64,000 bases of DNA from Mucilaginibacter paludis DSM 18603 (GCF_000166195.2 NZ_CM001403.1:1054001-1118000); one strand, 5' to 3'; numbered from the stretch's first letter, positions 27,503-37,774 are shown. Numbers and translations: made by a program. Notes: a model not told the origin generated them from the letters alone.

Positions 27503-29232
27503 GGGCTAATGAGATCGAAGATACTTTCCGGAAAGCCCATGATTCATTTGCTCACGTGCAAACGCTAAAAGCGCACATTGAAAAGTTCAATGCGATACAG
27601 CAACTGGGCAACTATTATTTTAATGAAAGGCAATTTGATAAAGCCCTAAACTGCCTGGATCAGGCGCATAAATTTTATCATTCCAATAACCTCAGGATCA
27701 ATTCTGCATTCGTGTTATCGCATATCGGACTTCTCAAATTTGAAGTGGCGAGGACTAACCGTATTTCGTCCTTACTATTGGAGGCCGCTACCGATTTTGC
27801 AAAATCCGCGCAGGACTTCATTCAGATAAATGGGCATCGCTTTTCATGGAGAAGTACACTGTTGGAGGCGCAGTCTATCGCAGAATATGCATCGTTGTAT
27901 ACTGTGGGAGAACTAGCAGAGCTTAGTTTTGAAAGAGCACAGACTTGTTTTTTACGTGCCGCTAATGTTGTCGATTATCTAAAAGGGCTTCAGCAGGTCG
28001 TCCTGTCAAAATACGATGAACAGTTTACACATGTTAATGGATTTTCGGGCCATCCCACAGATTTCAATAAAGTATTTACAGGGGCTTTTAAGGCTGCTTT
28101 CTTCGGCAGAAAGCGCGCAGATCTTGCTCTTGAGTGGGTGGAGCGAAATAAAAGCAGACGGCTGCAAACAGAACTTTGGAGAACCAGTAACATATTTGCG
28201 CCTGAGGATATGGCTTACGTGCCGGGATTTGAAGAATTGAGAGAGATGCTGATGGCATATCAGTTAGATTTCTCTACTGAAAAGATGATGTTTTGCGAAT
28301 TCTTTATCCTTGATCAAACCATTATTCTTTTTCTGATAAGGCCGGAGTGGAGCGGTCCTAAATATTTTACATTAGCTGTTCAATCTGATGAAATCCGCCG
28401 TGAAGTAAACACTTTGATAAATGATCCGATAGCCAACGGAAATATGACAACTGCTTTACCATTAATTCAACATATCCTCAATCATAGCGACCGTGATGAT
28501 CTGCTATATATAATTCCGCATGGTTTTTTGCATCAATTACCATTCCATATGATCGATGTTGGTCAGGGCGAATACTTGATCCAACGTAACCCCGTAGCTT
28601 ATTTGCCGGCCTTATCTATTTTATATCATCTTCAAAATAAATCGAAGGCGAAAGAAGGAAAGGTAGCTGTAAAATTCGCAGTCTTTGGAAATTCGCGGGA
28701 GGACCTGCAGTTTTCTGAAGATGAGGCTATTTATGTGAGCACTTTACTTGACAGTGACTGTTATCTTCGTAACAGTGCAGATAAGGACACATTTATCAAC
28801 GCATTGTCTCACTCCTCTGTGCTACATTTCGCCGGTCATGCGGAATCCGAGCCCGTTAAGGGCCTGGACCAGATCCTTCTCTTAGCAAGACAGGAAAGTA
28901 TTTCGGCCAGAGAGCTCATGCTGATCAGAAACAATCTCGAATTGCTCGTGTTAAGTGGCTGTCAGACAGGCATAAATGCTATTGAGGCAGACACAGACGA
29001 AATAATCGGATTTCCCGCAGCCGCGCTGACAGCCGGGGCGTCTGCCGTAATTACAACATTATGGAAAGTGGAAGATAAATCGACAAGACAATTTTTTAAA
29101 TATTTTTACGAATCGTTTCGAAACAGGAAGTTGTCTAAAATTCGTTCACTTCAGTATGCCATGAAAGCCCTGATTAAAAACCCCGATTACGAACCATTCA
29201 ACTGGGCGCCATTTATATTTACGGGCAGGTAG
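27503..29232 (+). pseudogene. TPR-CHAT protease, 3' part with the CHAT domain
   Basis: Codons from 27503 are in frame with the 5' part when the IS is removed. A GTG at 27556 could start a separate 558-aa product. It has a TPR unit (QLGNYYFNERQFDKALNCLD) and then the CHAT domain: His at LHFAGHAESEP (residue 914 of the restored protein) and Cys at VLSGCQTGINA (residue 955), plus the closing FNWAPFIFTG strand. Catalytic residues are intact, so an N-terminally truncated protease without most sensor repeats may be produced. Its stop is 8 bp from the end of the convergent subtilase gene. Confidence 0.85.
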
Positions 29233-29240
29233 CTGTCAAA

Positions 29241-30446
29241 TTAATTTACAGGCGCTTTAATCATCCCGCTTCCGTAATCTTCAGACATTTCTCCGCTTAA
29301 AAGCTCGTCGTCACAGGATACCATCAAATTTGAATGAAGCATATTAGTATGGAATTGGTTCTTCTTCATTAATTTTTCTGCCCACATTGCAGCAATCCCG
29401 GCGACGTGTGGGGTAGCCATGCTGGTACCGTTTAGAGAGATGAGTCCGGTTGAGTTAGCTTCCGCTGAAAGAATATCCATTCCCGGACCAGATAACATCA
29501 CCCCCGTATTTGAAAATGGTGCAACATATAAACCTTTGCCATTCCATCCGAGCGCCCCCACGGAGATAATCTGTCGGGAAACAGCCGGTGGGCTAACAGC
29601 AATTTTATAGTCGGGGCGTGCGCTCTCATTGCCAGCCGCGGCGATAATCGTAACCGGCTGTGATGCCTCTGCATGCGCCTGTGTGGTTACAAGATCAGCC
29701 AGGCTTTCAAACAGTAGTACGTTTTTGCGGTAGCCTTCCAATGCGAAGGAAATCGCCGCCTCTTTATGCATACCTGCGAGCTCAAGCTCTTCGACAAAAC
29801 CTGGGAAGTCCATACCTAAGGACATAGAAATAATATTTGCACCTTCTTTCACCGCCCATTGGACGGCATTGACCAGCATGTCACTTCCGCCCGCGTTTTT
29901 GCCGAGTACTTTTCCGATCAATACATTATCCGCTTCCCTTGCTACTCCTATACGATACCCGGAAACATCTCGTCCAAAAGCTACCCCTGCACAATGCGTT
30001 CCATGGCCTTCCGTATCGCCGTTACCTTCTCCTGTAAAATCTTTTTCCGTTATACGAATACCCGCAAAAGCAGGATGACTTCTGTCAATTCCGGTATCTA
30101 AGATACATATCCTTACGCCTGCGCCTTGATATGGGCTGGTATCTGCGCCAATAGCTTTGATATTCCATAGCGGCTGACTTTCGGGCCTTGTACTTTCAGT
30201 TCCACGAAATGGTTTTATCAATTTAAGTGGCATCGCAGGAGCTATGGCCAGTACTTCCCTATTCCTATCCTGAATTCGTCTGACCTGGTCGCCTTCCAAT
30301 TGTTCTACTGCGACTTTTATCTCAGGGGCGACAACGAACTTGTCCATTTTTTTGCTGAGTTTTGACAGGCTCGGTCCGGAAGTGCGACCGCGAAAGCCGC
30401 CTGTTGTTGATTTGTCGGTATAAAGTATTATGTGATTTATTTTCAT
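29241..30446 (-). CDS. Cytoplasmic subtilisin-like serine protease (S8 family)
   Basis: 401 aa. The catalytic triad is complete: Asp117 (ICILDTGIDRSHP), His148 (GHGTHCAGVAFG) and Ser342 (LNGTSMATPHVAG), with the oxyanion Asn in AAAGNESARP. No signal peptide is present. The first ~95 residues could be a propeptide (EIKVAVEQLEGDQVRRIQDR...). It is the last gene of the operon small protein / nuclease / protease on the minus strand, 46 bp after the nuclease gene. It may be activated by, or act downstream of, the CHAT proteases that flank it; that chain is inferred. Confidence 0.93.
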   Translation of the reverse strand: MKINHIILYTDKSTTGGFRGRTSGPSLSKLSKKMDKFVVAPEIKVAVEQLEGDQVRRIQDRNREVLAIAPAMPLKLIKPFRGTESTRPESQPLWNIKAIGADTSPYQGAGVRICILDTGIDRSHPAFAGIRITEKDFTGEGNGDTEGHGTHCAGVAFGRDVSGYRIGVAREADNVLIGKVLGKNAGGSDMLVNAVQWAVKEGANIISMSLGMDFPGFVEELELAGMHKEAAISFALEGYRKNVLLFESLADLVTTQAHAEASQPVTIIAAAGNESARPDYKIAVSPPAVSRQIISVGALGWNGKGLYVAPFSNTGVMLSGPGMDILSAEANSTGLISLNGTSMATPHVAGIAAMWAEKLMKKNQFHTNMLHSNLMVSCDDELLSGEMSEDYGSGMIKAPVN

Positions 30447-30492
30447 GGTTGTCCTTTAAATTAAAGTTTACATATAGGGTCGATTTGCATGA

Positions 30493-31536
30493 TCAAAGTC
30501 CTCGAAGAAATGTGCCCCATTCGAAGGTATCCATCTGTTGACGAAATTCTTCAAACTTCATGACTCGATTCAACGGCTTGTTGATTGTGCGTGCGGCATA
30601 TTGGCTTTTTCCCTTATAATCATCGGCATCGTTCAATCCAAAACGAAGCCCCGTTTTTTCCTCGATCAGACTTATTTTGATCTGCGCCGCCAAAAGCTCT
30701 TTTTTTTGAAATAGCCGCTCAATAGCTGCTCTTGTAAGTGTTGGTTTTACCGTTTTAAGTATTTCCAGTAAAGGCCCTTTTTGAGTTTTAAGCTTATCCA
30801 GATATGGCTCCTGGCTCATAAGGAAACCAAGTGCTTTCAGATTTCCTGCATTTTCAAAAACGAGGATTTTCCAAAAATTCATCGGCACCAACAATCCATT
30901 GATGTATTGTGCTTTATTGAATATAGGGCCGGAAAACAGGGTAATCTTATTATCCTGAAAAATATTTCTCGCGGCACAATAGTCCTCTAAATAATTCCAA
31001 ACTACACCATTGAAATACGGGATTTGCGGACAGCAATTCGTATAGTGGAAAGTATCTCCTATGGCAATTTTCTGCTCTTTGGCAGTCCCCCAGGCCGGAT
31101 CGTAATAACGTACCAAATGTCCTTTGGCCAAGCCTGAATGCAGGTAATCTGCATTTCCATACTGCAACGTGTTTTCACCGGTGATGATGCGTTCGTCGGC
31201 ATACCAAGAATCGCTACCGCGTTCATCGTGCACCATGCCTAAAAGGTTGGTTTTGCCATACATATTGACGGCGCTGAAAAACGGCAGGCGTGCATCTTTA
31301 TTAAATGATACACTGAAATGGGTATAATCCAACACTTTGTCACCATTCGGGCCGGCATTTTTCAACACGCTTGCAACTTTATCCATGTCAGTTGAGGCTA
31401 TCAATGGCAATGGCAGCCGGACACTTAGAAAACCTGGATCATATCCTTTTCGATTATTCAATTGATCTGTATGTACAGCCTGCTCAAATTTGGGGACGTT
31501 TAAAGAATGTCTTAGAGCTAATTTGAAAAGTTTCAT
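30493..31536 (-). CDS. DNA/RNA non-specific endonuclease (NucA/EndoG-like)
   Basis: 347 aa. The family core is clear: LDYTHFSVSFNKDARLPFFS, AKGHLVRYYDPAWG (the catalytic His140 of the usual DRGHL motif, here with AK in place of DR), and TFHYTNCCPQIPYFN with the metal-binding Asn. It cuts DNA and RNA without sequence specificity using Mg. Loss of the Asp-Arg before the Gly-His is seen in some family members and does not remove the catalytic His. No signal peptide. It sits between a small protein and the subtilase in one operon, so it is a plausible toxic effector held inactive until cleavage. Confidence 0.85.
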   Translation of the reverse strand: MKLFKLALRHSLNVPKFEQAVHTDQLNNRKGYDPGFLSVRLPLPLIASTDMDKVASVLKNAGPNGDKVLDYTHFSVSFNKDARLPFFSAVNMYGKTNLLGMVHDERGSDSWYADERIITGENTLQYGNADYLHSGLAKGHLVRYYDPAWGTAKEQKIAIGDTFHYTNCCPQIPYFNGVVWNYLEDYCAARNIFQDNKITLFSGPIFNKAQYINGLLVPMNFWKILVFENAGNLKALGFLMSQEPYLDKLKTQKGPLLEILKTVKPTLTRAAIERLFQKKELLAAQIKISLIEEKTGLRFGLNDADDYKGKSQYAARTINKPLNRVMKFEEFRQQMDTFEWGTFLRGL

Positions 31537-31550
31537 GATAAGTATTTAAA

Positions 31551-31781
31551 TCAGGAAAAATTCAAATTAGAAAGAAATGAAGAGACCTCTTGATTGCTTT
31601 TTGATTGACCGAGATCATTATTGCAAACAACCTCGCTAATCTCAGCGCCGTTGCTTTTATAGTAAATGTCGCCAGCACCAAAACTTGTTTCATACAGATG
31701 AAATCCGTCTGGTAATTTCGGGATAACGCCGTTTATGGAAGATATACTATTTTTTTGGATGGTGTAATGAAAATAAGGCAT
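31551..31781 (-). CDS. Small protein, first gene of the nuclease/protease operon
   Basis: 76 aa, starting MPYFHYTIQKNSISSINGVI and ending in a hydrophilic Ser/Asn-rich tail. Its stop lies 14 bp before the nuclease start. No family is recognised. By position it could be an inhibitor of the nuclease or a protease substrate; both are inference. The 248 bp on its other side (31782-32029) holds the operon promoter and no gene. Confidence 0.6.
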   Translation of the reverse strand: MPYFHYTIQKNSISSINGVIPKLPDGFHLYETSFGAGDIYYKSNGAEISEVVCNNDLGQSKSNQEVSSFLSNLNFS

Positions 31782-32029
31782 AGGATTAAAGATTTATGGC
31801 AAATTACTGATTTTTTGCTATTAATTAAAAGTGATTCACCATTACAGCAAAGATTAATGGTGTTTGATATTTTAATCAATTTTAAGTAAGAAGAGTGGAA
31901 AAAAATGCAGCAAAATATGGGAATGTCGATTTGGTATGCTGATATTCAGGAAATCAATGTGCTAATGGGTTTACCGGACGCTTTAGGTAATGTTTTAAAA
32001 GGTTCGATTTGTCCCTGGAAGAGCTCATA

Positions 32030-33904
32030 TTACGCAGATTGATCAGTTACTCTATGGACATGATTTATAGCGGCCCTCAATTCAAAAAAACTGTACTTGT
32101 TCCCAGCCTTAATTTTCAGTTCGTTAATGTCAACGTTTCCATGTGGTATCAGTGTTAGCAGGTTAATGATCTTTTCTGGTGGTAAAATCTCCTCCAATTT
32201 TATCATTCCTGTTTTGATCAGTTCAGTAATGTGGTTTTCAACAACATGTAGTGCCAACTGCCGTTTTTCGGCAATTTCTTGAAGCGACGCGCCTGTGCGG
32301 AAATATTCATAGGTTTTTTGCTGTGTCGCTTGTTTGTTGTTTGGCCTGTTCCGGGTATTTGAAACGGTGGCTGTTGGCATGCTGTTCAACGGTTTTTTTA
32401 ACTGATTATAATTAAAAAACAGATCCTCCGGGCTCAATCCATTCATCATGCCAGAGGCAAGACTTTGAGCTATTTCCAGGTCCATTTGCTTATGTTTAAG
32501 TAGGTCCATTATTTTTATATTGGCTTCCTGGAACTCTTTTTGGTCTTTATCTTCAACAGCTGTTGAAAAAATGGAATGTGCCAAAGGTGTCAGATCTTTT
32601 TCAATGATACCGTCGAAATACACACGGGCAGCCATTACTCTTTCCGTAATATATTTAAAATCAACCGTCGATTTTGAAACCTGCTCTGTTAAAAGGCGGA
32701 CAAGTTTTAAAGAAGTTTGCTGTTGTTGTTCAACTATCCCGCATAACTCTTCTATCTTTAAAAGCTTGTCGAATTTTGCCGTTATTCGCCAGGAATCAAT
32801 TTGCTTGGCTGTATTATGAAGATAAGCGGAAAGGGAATTCCAGCTGAAAGCGCTGATCAGTAGATTGAATACGTAGTTCCGGCTTTCCTGGTCCAACGAT
32901 GATTCCGGACTGGCTTCTGCCTGGCATTGCATCACAAAGTTGAGGACAATTTCGCTTTGTTTAAGGGTTTCCGCTGAAATGGGCGAGGATAAAAACAATC
33001 CTTCGAAATTTGTCAAGCGGCTTAAGGCGACATAAACCTGTCCCTCTGAAAACGATTCGGCGGCATCGATGACGGCCTCATCAAATGATAAGCCCTGGCT
33101 TTTATGAATAGTTACCGCCCAGGCCAGCCGGAGCGGAAACTGTTTCAATTCGCCCAGAGTGCTGACAATTGTTTTTTCATCAACATAACCATATGATAAG
33201 TTTTTCCAAGACTCTTTCTGGATCAAAACCGGCTCGTCAAATTCATTGAAAACTACTGCTATAGCGTTATCTGAAATCTGATAAACATTGCCAATCTTTC
33301 CATTGTAGAACCTTTGCCTACCGTCTGTATCGTTTTTGGTTACCATCACCCGCGCACCGACCTTTATTTTTAGTTCGGCCTCGCCCGGAAAGTTTTTGCT
33401 GTCAAATTTACCGATGACCTGCGCAGGGTAAGTAAACATCTCGCCCGGTAATTCCGCCAAGTTTCTTGCATTAATTTCCTCCACTTTGCGAACGTGGGAA
33501 GTCAGCGTAATCATTTGATTTTGCCGGATGCTGTTAGGGTCAATAACTTTTCTATTCAGTTCATCGAGATTTTGTTGTTCGATTTCATTATGTCTTATTT
33601 TATTAAGCAGTCCGATAAAATAAGGGTCTTTTTGACGATAGATGGTTGACAGTTCGATATAAATCACCTTAGACTGTCGAATGACATGTGCATCAAAAAA
33701 ATAGCGAGAGGAATAACACGCTGAGAAAGCCGCCTCTTCGTCGCCGGTCAACACCGGGGAAAGCTGAAACAAATCACCGATAAATAACACTTGAACGCCT
33801 CCGAATGCACGTTCCGGGACATTTCGGATCTGTTTAAGTAATAGATCGATCATGTCCAGAAGATCCGCCCTTACGACCGAAACCTCATCGATAACCAATA
33901 GTTC
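32030..33904 (-). pseudogene. Pif1-like helicase, C-terminal part (interrupted by IS630)
   Basis: Starts in native codons LELLVIDEVSVVRADLLD (Walker B DE; an ATG at 33898 gives 622 aa). It contains the helicase motifs GDLFQLSPV, TIHKSQGLSFDEAVID and YVALSRL typical of the Pif1/RecD group, and a C-terminal region resembling an HTH (ASLQEIAEKRQLALHVVENH). The Walker A half is at 35107-35445. Removing the IS and one TA restores a 737-aa protein in frame (KNL then ELLVIDEVS). As it stands neither half can be an active helicase. Confidence 0.85.
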
Positions 33905-33906
33905 TA

Positions 33907-35106
33907 GTGTTAAGTTAAATATAATATGACGTATAAAAGCGTATATTTGTAAAACAAATTACAGATGGTACGTTATACGATAAAACTTACAAAAGAGGAG
34001 GTTGGAGAGTTATACTCGATAATCAACAAGGGCTCCCATAGTTCTCAAACATTCCGGACAGCCTATATACTATTGAATTGTGATGAAGGGGAATATGCGG
34101 AGAAAATAACAAATGAACAGATCAGCAAAGTCCTGAAAGTAGGGATGCGAACGATAGACCGGGTGAAGAAAAAGTTTATTGAAGAGGGTTTTGAAGGTGT
34201 TTTAGATCGTCGCCCCACCAGCCGTGTTTATGAAACAAAATCAGATGGCGATGTAGAAGCGAAGCTGGTTGCCTTGTGTTGCAGCGAGCCGCCTGAGGGG
34301 TTTGCTAAATGGTCATTAAGGCTACTCGCCGATAAAATGGTAGAGTTGGAATATGTAGAAAGTATTTCGCATGTAACAGTAAGAAGTGTGCTTAAAAAAA
34401 CGAACTTAAGCCTTGGAAAGTAAAGGGCTGGGTAATACCACCGGAAAAAAGCAGCGAATTTGTAGCCAATATGGAACGCGTATTGGATGTATACAAAAAA
34501 CCTTATGATGAGGAATTTCCGGTTGTATGTATGGATGAGTCGCCAAAACAATTGATAGAAGAAGGGCAGCCCTCTCAAGCCATGAAGCCTGGCCAAGGAG
34601 GCAAGAGTAGATTACGAGTACATAAGGCATGGGGTAGTCAATATATTTATGGCCAACGAGCCTTTGAGGGGCAAGCGCTTTGTAGAAATTACGGCGTTTA
34701 AAACCAAAAAGGACTGGGCTTTATTCGTAAAAAGAATAGCAGATGAATGGTACCCGACAGCGAAAAAAATAACTTTAGTAATGGACAATTTTAAAACCCA
34801 TTCGGCCTCTGCATTTTACGAGACATTTGAACCAGCCGAAGCCAAAAGGCTATGGGATAGGTTTGAGTTTGTTTATACGCCCAAGCATGGAAGCTGGCTC
34901 AATATGGCCGAGATAGAATTGCATGTATTGAATGGGCAATGCCTAAACAGGCATATTTCAACAATGCTGAAGATCAATGAAGAGGTAGCGGCATGGCAAC
35001 ACAACAGAAATAATAAGAACAGCAAAATTAACTGGCAGTTCGAAAATAAAGATGCGCGAATAAAACTGAAAAGACTTTATCCGTCATTACACGATTAACA
35101 TAACAC
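33907..35106. mobile_element. IS630-family insertion sequence, copy 1
   Basis: 1,200 bp. The ends are GTGTTAAGTTAA (plus strand, left) and its near complement TTAACATAACAC (right), flanked by a duplicated TA (33905-33906 and 35107-35108) within CTAG. This is the standard IS630 target. It is inserted in the Pif1-like gene. A second, diverged member of the same group, also 1,200 bp and also in CTAG, is at 41503-42702. Confidence 0.9.
33965..35098 (+). pseudogene. IS630-family transposase, broken copy
   Basis: The N-terminal HTH frame (33965-34423) and the DDE part are joined by a -1 shift at the A7 tract at 34394-34400 (LKKNELKPWKVKGW after the shift), as in copy 2. The DDE part has VVCMDESPK (D), LVMDNFKTH (D) and GSWLNMAEIE (E). 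Within it there is an extra G near 34597 that moves the reading frame again (normal would read KPGQEAR...). That second break is absent from copy 2, so this copy is likely inactive. Confidence 0.8.
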
Positions 35107-35445
35107 TAGGTTCTTCAGCAACTCGAGTTTGGAGGTGTTGTAATTTGTGTTTTTTAGGATATGTGTTTGTAAGGCAACATTCGCCTGTAACGCGTGAATA
35201 TCCTCTCCCGGTAAAAAAATGGCGTTAGGCAGATTGAAAAGAGAATTAAGGGTAACCCCGCCCGCGTTGAGTGCGGCTATACCGGTATACGCTGTAATAA
35301 GGAACTTTTTCTTCGTAATCGTTTGAAGGTTGCGTAAAAAAGTAGTTTTTCCCGTTCCGGCTTTCCCTGTTAAAAAAATATTTCGGCCGGTTTGGTTGAT
35401 ATATTTTCCGGCCAGTACTAATTCTTTATTTTTTGCTTCATCCAT
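35107..35445 (-). pseudogene. Pif1-like helicase, N-terminal part with Walker A
   Basis: 113 native codons: MDEAKNKELVLAGKYINQTG, then the P-loop FLTGKAGTGKTTFLR, ITAYTGIAALNAGGVT and up to SKLELLKNL, where the IS630 element starts. It forms the ATP-binding half of the helicase continued at 32030-33904. The gene is divergent from the sigma-factor/Argonaute operon, with 139 bp between the starts, so the two may share regulation. Confidence 0.85.
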
Positions 35446-35584
35446 AACAAGGTTTAAAGATAGGGCTTATTCGTGTTTTACTGCTCAAAACAACCTAAAG
35501 AAACCATTTAACGGGTTGAAATTGTATCTTTATTTGATCAGCTACCTTTTCGGTAACCTGATTGCATATATATAAGTAAGAGCT

Positions 35585-36178
35585 ATGATAGACTACAAAG
35601 ACATAATGCAATTGATCATCAATCAAGACCCCAAAGGACTTGAGGAATTGTATGATACATATGGTAAAAAATTCTATACCTATTGTGTCCATAATTGGCA
35701 TTTATCTGAAGATGAGTCCTGGGAAGTTATTTATAAGACGTTGGAAACACTGATCCTTAAACTGGCTCATTATGAGTTTGAATCTAAGCAGCATTTTGAC
35801 AACTTTCTATATAAGGTTCTGACTAATTTTCTTCGGCAATATTTCAGGAAAAACCGCTGCAACAGTGAGCATGAATTAGCGTATGTCGATTTGACGGGTG
35901 AGGAAGCAGATTCCAGTGAAATTAACAAGCATATTAATCAGCTTTCATTTACTGATTATTATAAATCAGAGTTTATTGACAGCCCGGAATTGCTCCATTT
36001 GAATGAGGCATTGGAAACATTAGACCCGCTGGACAAGGATATTTTGCTTTTACGTGCGCAAAATTACAGTTACGACGAAATATCCGCTTTCCTTGGGGTT
36101 GAGAATAAGCAACTTAAAGTGACTCATCACCGTGCTAAGAAGAAACTGATTGATAAATTAATTGAAAAACAACTATAA
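35585..36178 (+). CDS. ECF-like RNA polymerase sigma factor
   Basis: 197 aa. Region 2 is seen in the first 100 residues (DPKGLEELYDTYGKKFYTYC ... FDNFLYKVLTNFLRQYFRKN) and region 4 at the end (LDPLDKDILLLRAQNYSYDE, ISAFLGVENKQLKVTHHRAK). It begins the Argonaute operon; the next gene starts 3 bp after its stop. A dedicated sigma factor here suggests that the operon is switched on by a signal rather than being always expressed. It could also act on other promoters. Confidence 0.8.
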   Translation: MIDYKDIMQLIINQDPKGLEELYDTYGKKFYTYCVHNWHLSEDESWEVIYKTLETLILKLAHYEFESKQHFDNFLYKVLTNFLRQYFRKNRCNSEHELAYVDLTGEEADSSEINKHINQLSFTDYYKSEFIDSPELLHLNEALETLDPLDKDILLLRAQNYSYDEISAFLGVENKQLKVTHHRAKKKLIDKLIEKQL

Positions 36179-36181
36179 GCC

Positions 36182-36775
36182 ATGAACAACCGCATTGATA
36201 TTACGGATGAAGCCTTGAGGATATACTATCTGGAGAGTGCAAAGGAGGCTGATGATCATATTGCTGAACGAGAGATCAGCTACGTACTTACGTTATCGCC
36301 TGACGACGAGATTGATCAGGGACGCGAAACTCAACTTATGAAAAAATTGCGGGATGTCCTGCTCAATATGTCGCTGGGCCAATTGATCCAGGAGCGGATG
36401 GTGCAGTCTTCAATTTCTGAAGACTTGCTTGCGGAATCCTCTTCTTTGCCTGTAGAAATGATCCGGGAAATAGTTGAGGATAAAATATATGCGAACAACA
36501 TTCCAGTTGTGATTCTGAAAGACCTGTTAAAGGGCTTGAAGATCTCGTTTGAAAAAGCAGAACGTGCCATTCATAAGACCTTCGAGATATTACAGCATCA
36601 GAATCTGGGGAAAAGCAATTTTTCAGCTTTTAACCCTTCATTTCGTAAAAGTGTTTATATCTCCAAGGATATGATCTCTGATATCGTTCCGAAGACAGAT
36701 GGCAAAGAATTGTTTGAAAACAAGCTGGCGATGGAAAAATACCTTACCCGTTTAAATGAACTTTTAAGCGAATAA
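36182..36775 (+). CDS. Unrecognised protein, possible HTH-like or anti-sigma partner
   Basis: 197 aa, acidic and helical. The middle resembles a degenerate XRE domain (LIQERMVQSSISEDLLAESS, SLPVEMIREIVEDKIYANNI, VVILKDLLKGLKISFEKAER). It follows the sigma gene by 3 bp and precedes the nuclease gene by 3 bp. A role in controlling the sigma factor is the simplest idea from position. No catalytic motif is visible. Confidence 0.55.
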   Translation: MNNRIDITDEALRIYYLESAKEADDHIAEREISYVLTLSPDDEIDQGRETQLMKKLRDVLLNMSLGQLIQERMVQSSISEDLLAESSSLPVEMIREIVEDKIYANNIPVVILKDLLKGLKISFEKAERAIHKTFEILQHQNLGKSNFSAFNPSFRKSVYISKDMISDIVPKTDGKELFENKLAMEKYLTRLNELLSE

Positions 36776-36778
36776 GTC

Positions 36779-37774
36779 ATGAATGTGAAATGGGCCTATA
36801 CGACTGTTAATACCTGGAGGGAATGTAATCGCAAATATTACTTCGCTTCTGTTTTAGCTAACCATAACCGCAAAAATTTGGTCAGACGGAAAGCCTATGA
36901 ACTTCGTGCCATGCAGAATTTAACAATGTGGAAGGGAAGTGTGGTCGATAAGTTTTTAGAAGTGGTGATCATACCAATGATTACAGCGCAAAAAGAATTG
37001 GATTTTCAGAGCCTTTCCGAGCAAGCTGTAGCATTCGCCCGGAAACAATTCCGTTTTTCCGAAAACAAGCTTTACGATAATCCAGAATTGAAAAAAGGGG
37101 ATATTGAAAGTGAATATTGTATTCTTGACATCCATGAAACCGGTCAACCATACACAGAGCAGGAGTTGGTAGCATGTTATGATGATATACGGAAAGCCAT
37201 ATTAAATATTCCGTTAGTCGTTTTACCGGACGGTCGCCATTTGATGAATTTGCTTAAAGAGGCAAACTGGCTGAAGCCAAATGTGGAGGACAGATTAGTT
37301 TACGTGGGTAACGCGATTGTCAAACCCCAAATGGACTTACTGGTCTCCGATAACTGGAAGCCGGTCATCATAGATTGGAAATTGTCCGACAGCATGGTTT
37401 CCGACTACGCTCGCCAGCTACAGATAAGCGGTCTGACCATTTATAAAAAAAGACTGGATACACCGGGTAAGCCGCCTTATCTATTTGAAGATATCGGGCT
37501 TTTAGAGGTTAATCTGTTAAAGGGCATTGCCAAACATCACGACTTTAATCAGGAGATATATAACAATATGATCGATTATATCTCCCTGACAAGCCGTGAT
37601 ATCGCGCTTATGACGGGCGAGGATATTGATATTGAAGATTTTGAGCTTACAAACAACCAGGTTTCCTGCAAAAACTGCAATTTCAGATTGCTATGCGGGT
37701 ATTTAATAAAAAATAACAATATATACGATGAAGGATCATATCTTAAATCTGTACCGGATAGACAACTTGTCTGA
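36779..37774 (+). CDS. Cas4/RecB-like PD-(D/E)XK nuclease with four-Cys cluster
   Basis: 331 aa. Nuclease motif: Asp186 in KPQMDLLVSD and Asp199-Trp-Lys201 in PVIIDWKLSD, followed by a QLQISGLTIY helix (the Q-x3-Y type). Four cysteines fit an iron-sulfur cluster: Cys16 (TWRECNRKYYF) near the start, and Cys297, Cys300 and Cys306 (CKNCNFRLLC) near the end, as in Cas4 and AddB. It overlaps the Argonaute gene by 47 bp, so the two are co-translated. Cas4-like nucleases are known neighbours of prokaryotic Argonautes and might produce guides or ends for loading. Confidence 0.85.
   Translation: MNVKWAYTTVNTWRECNRKYYFASVLANHNRKNLVRRKAYELRAMQNLTMWKGSVVDKFLEVVIIPMITAQKELDFQSLSEQAVAFARKQFRFSENKLYDNPELKKGDIESEYCILDIHETGQPYTEQELVACYDDIRKAILNIPLVVLPDGRHLMNLLKEANWLKPNVEDRLVYVGNAIVKPQMDLLVSDNWKPVIIDWKLSDSMVSDYARQLQISGLTIYKKRLDTPGKPPYLFEDIGLLEVNLLKGIAKHHDFNQEIYNNMIDYISLTSRDIALMTGEDIDIEDFELTNNQVSCKNCNFRLLCGYLIKNNNIYDEGSYLKSVPDRQLV

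Noticed and set aside
36779-37774. Complete CRISPR-Cas system with this Cas4-like protein
   Set aside because: No cas1, cas2 or repeats are present. The Cas4-like protein belongs to the Argonaute operon.
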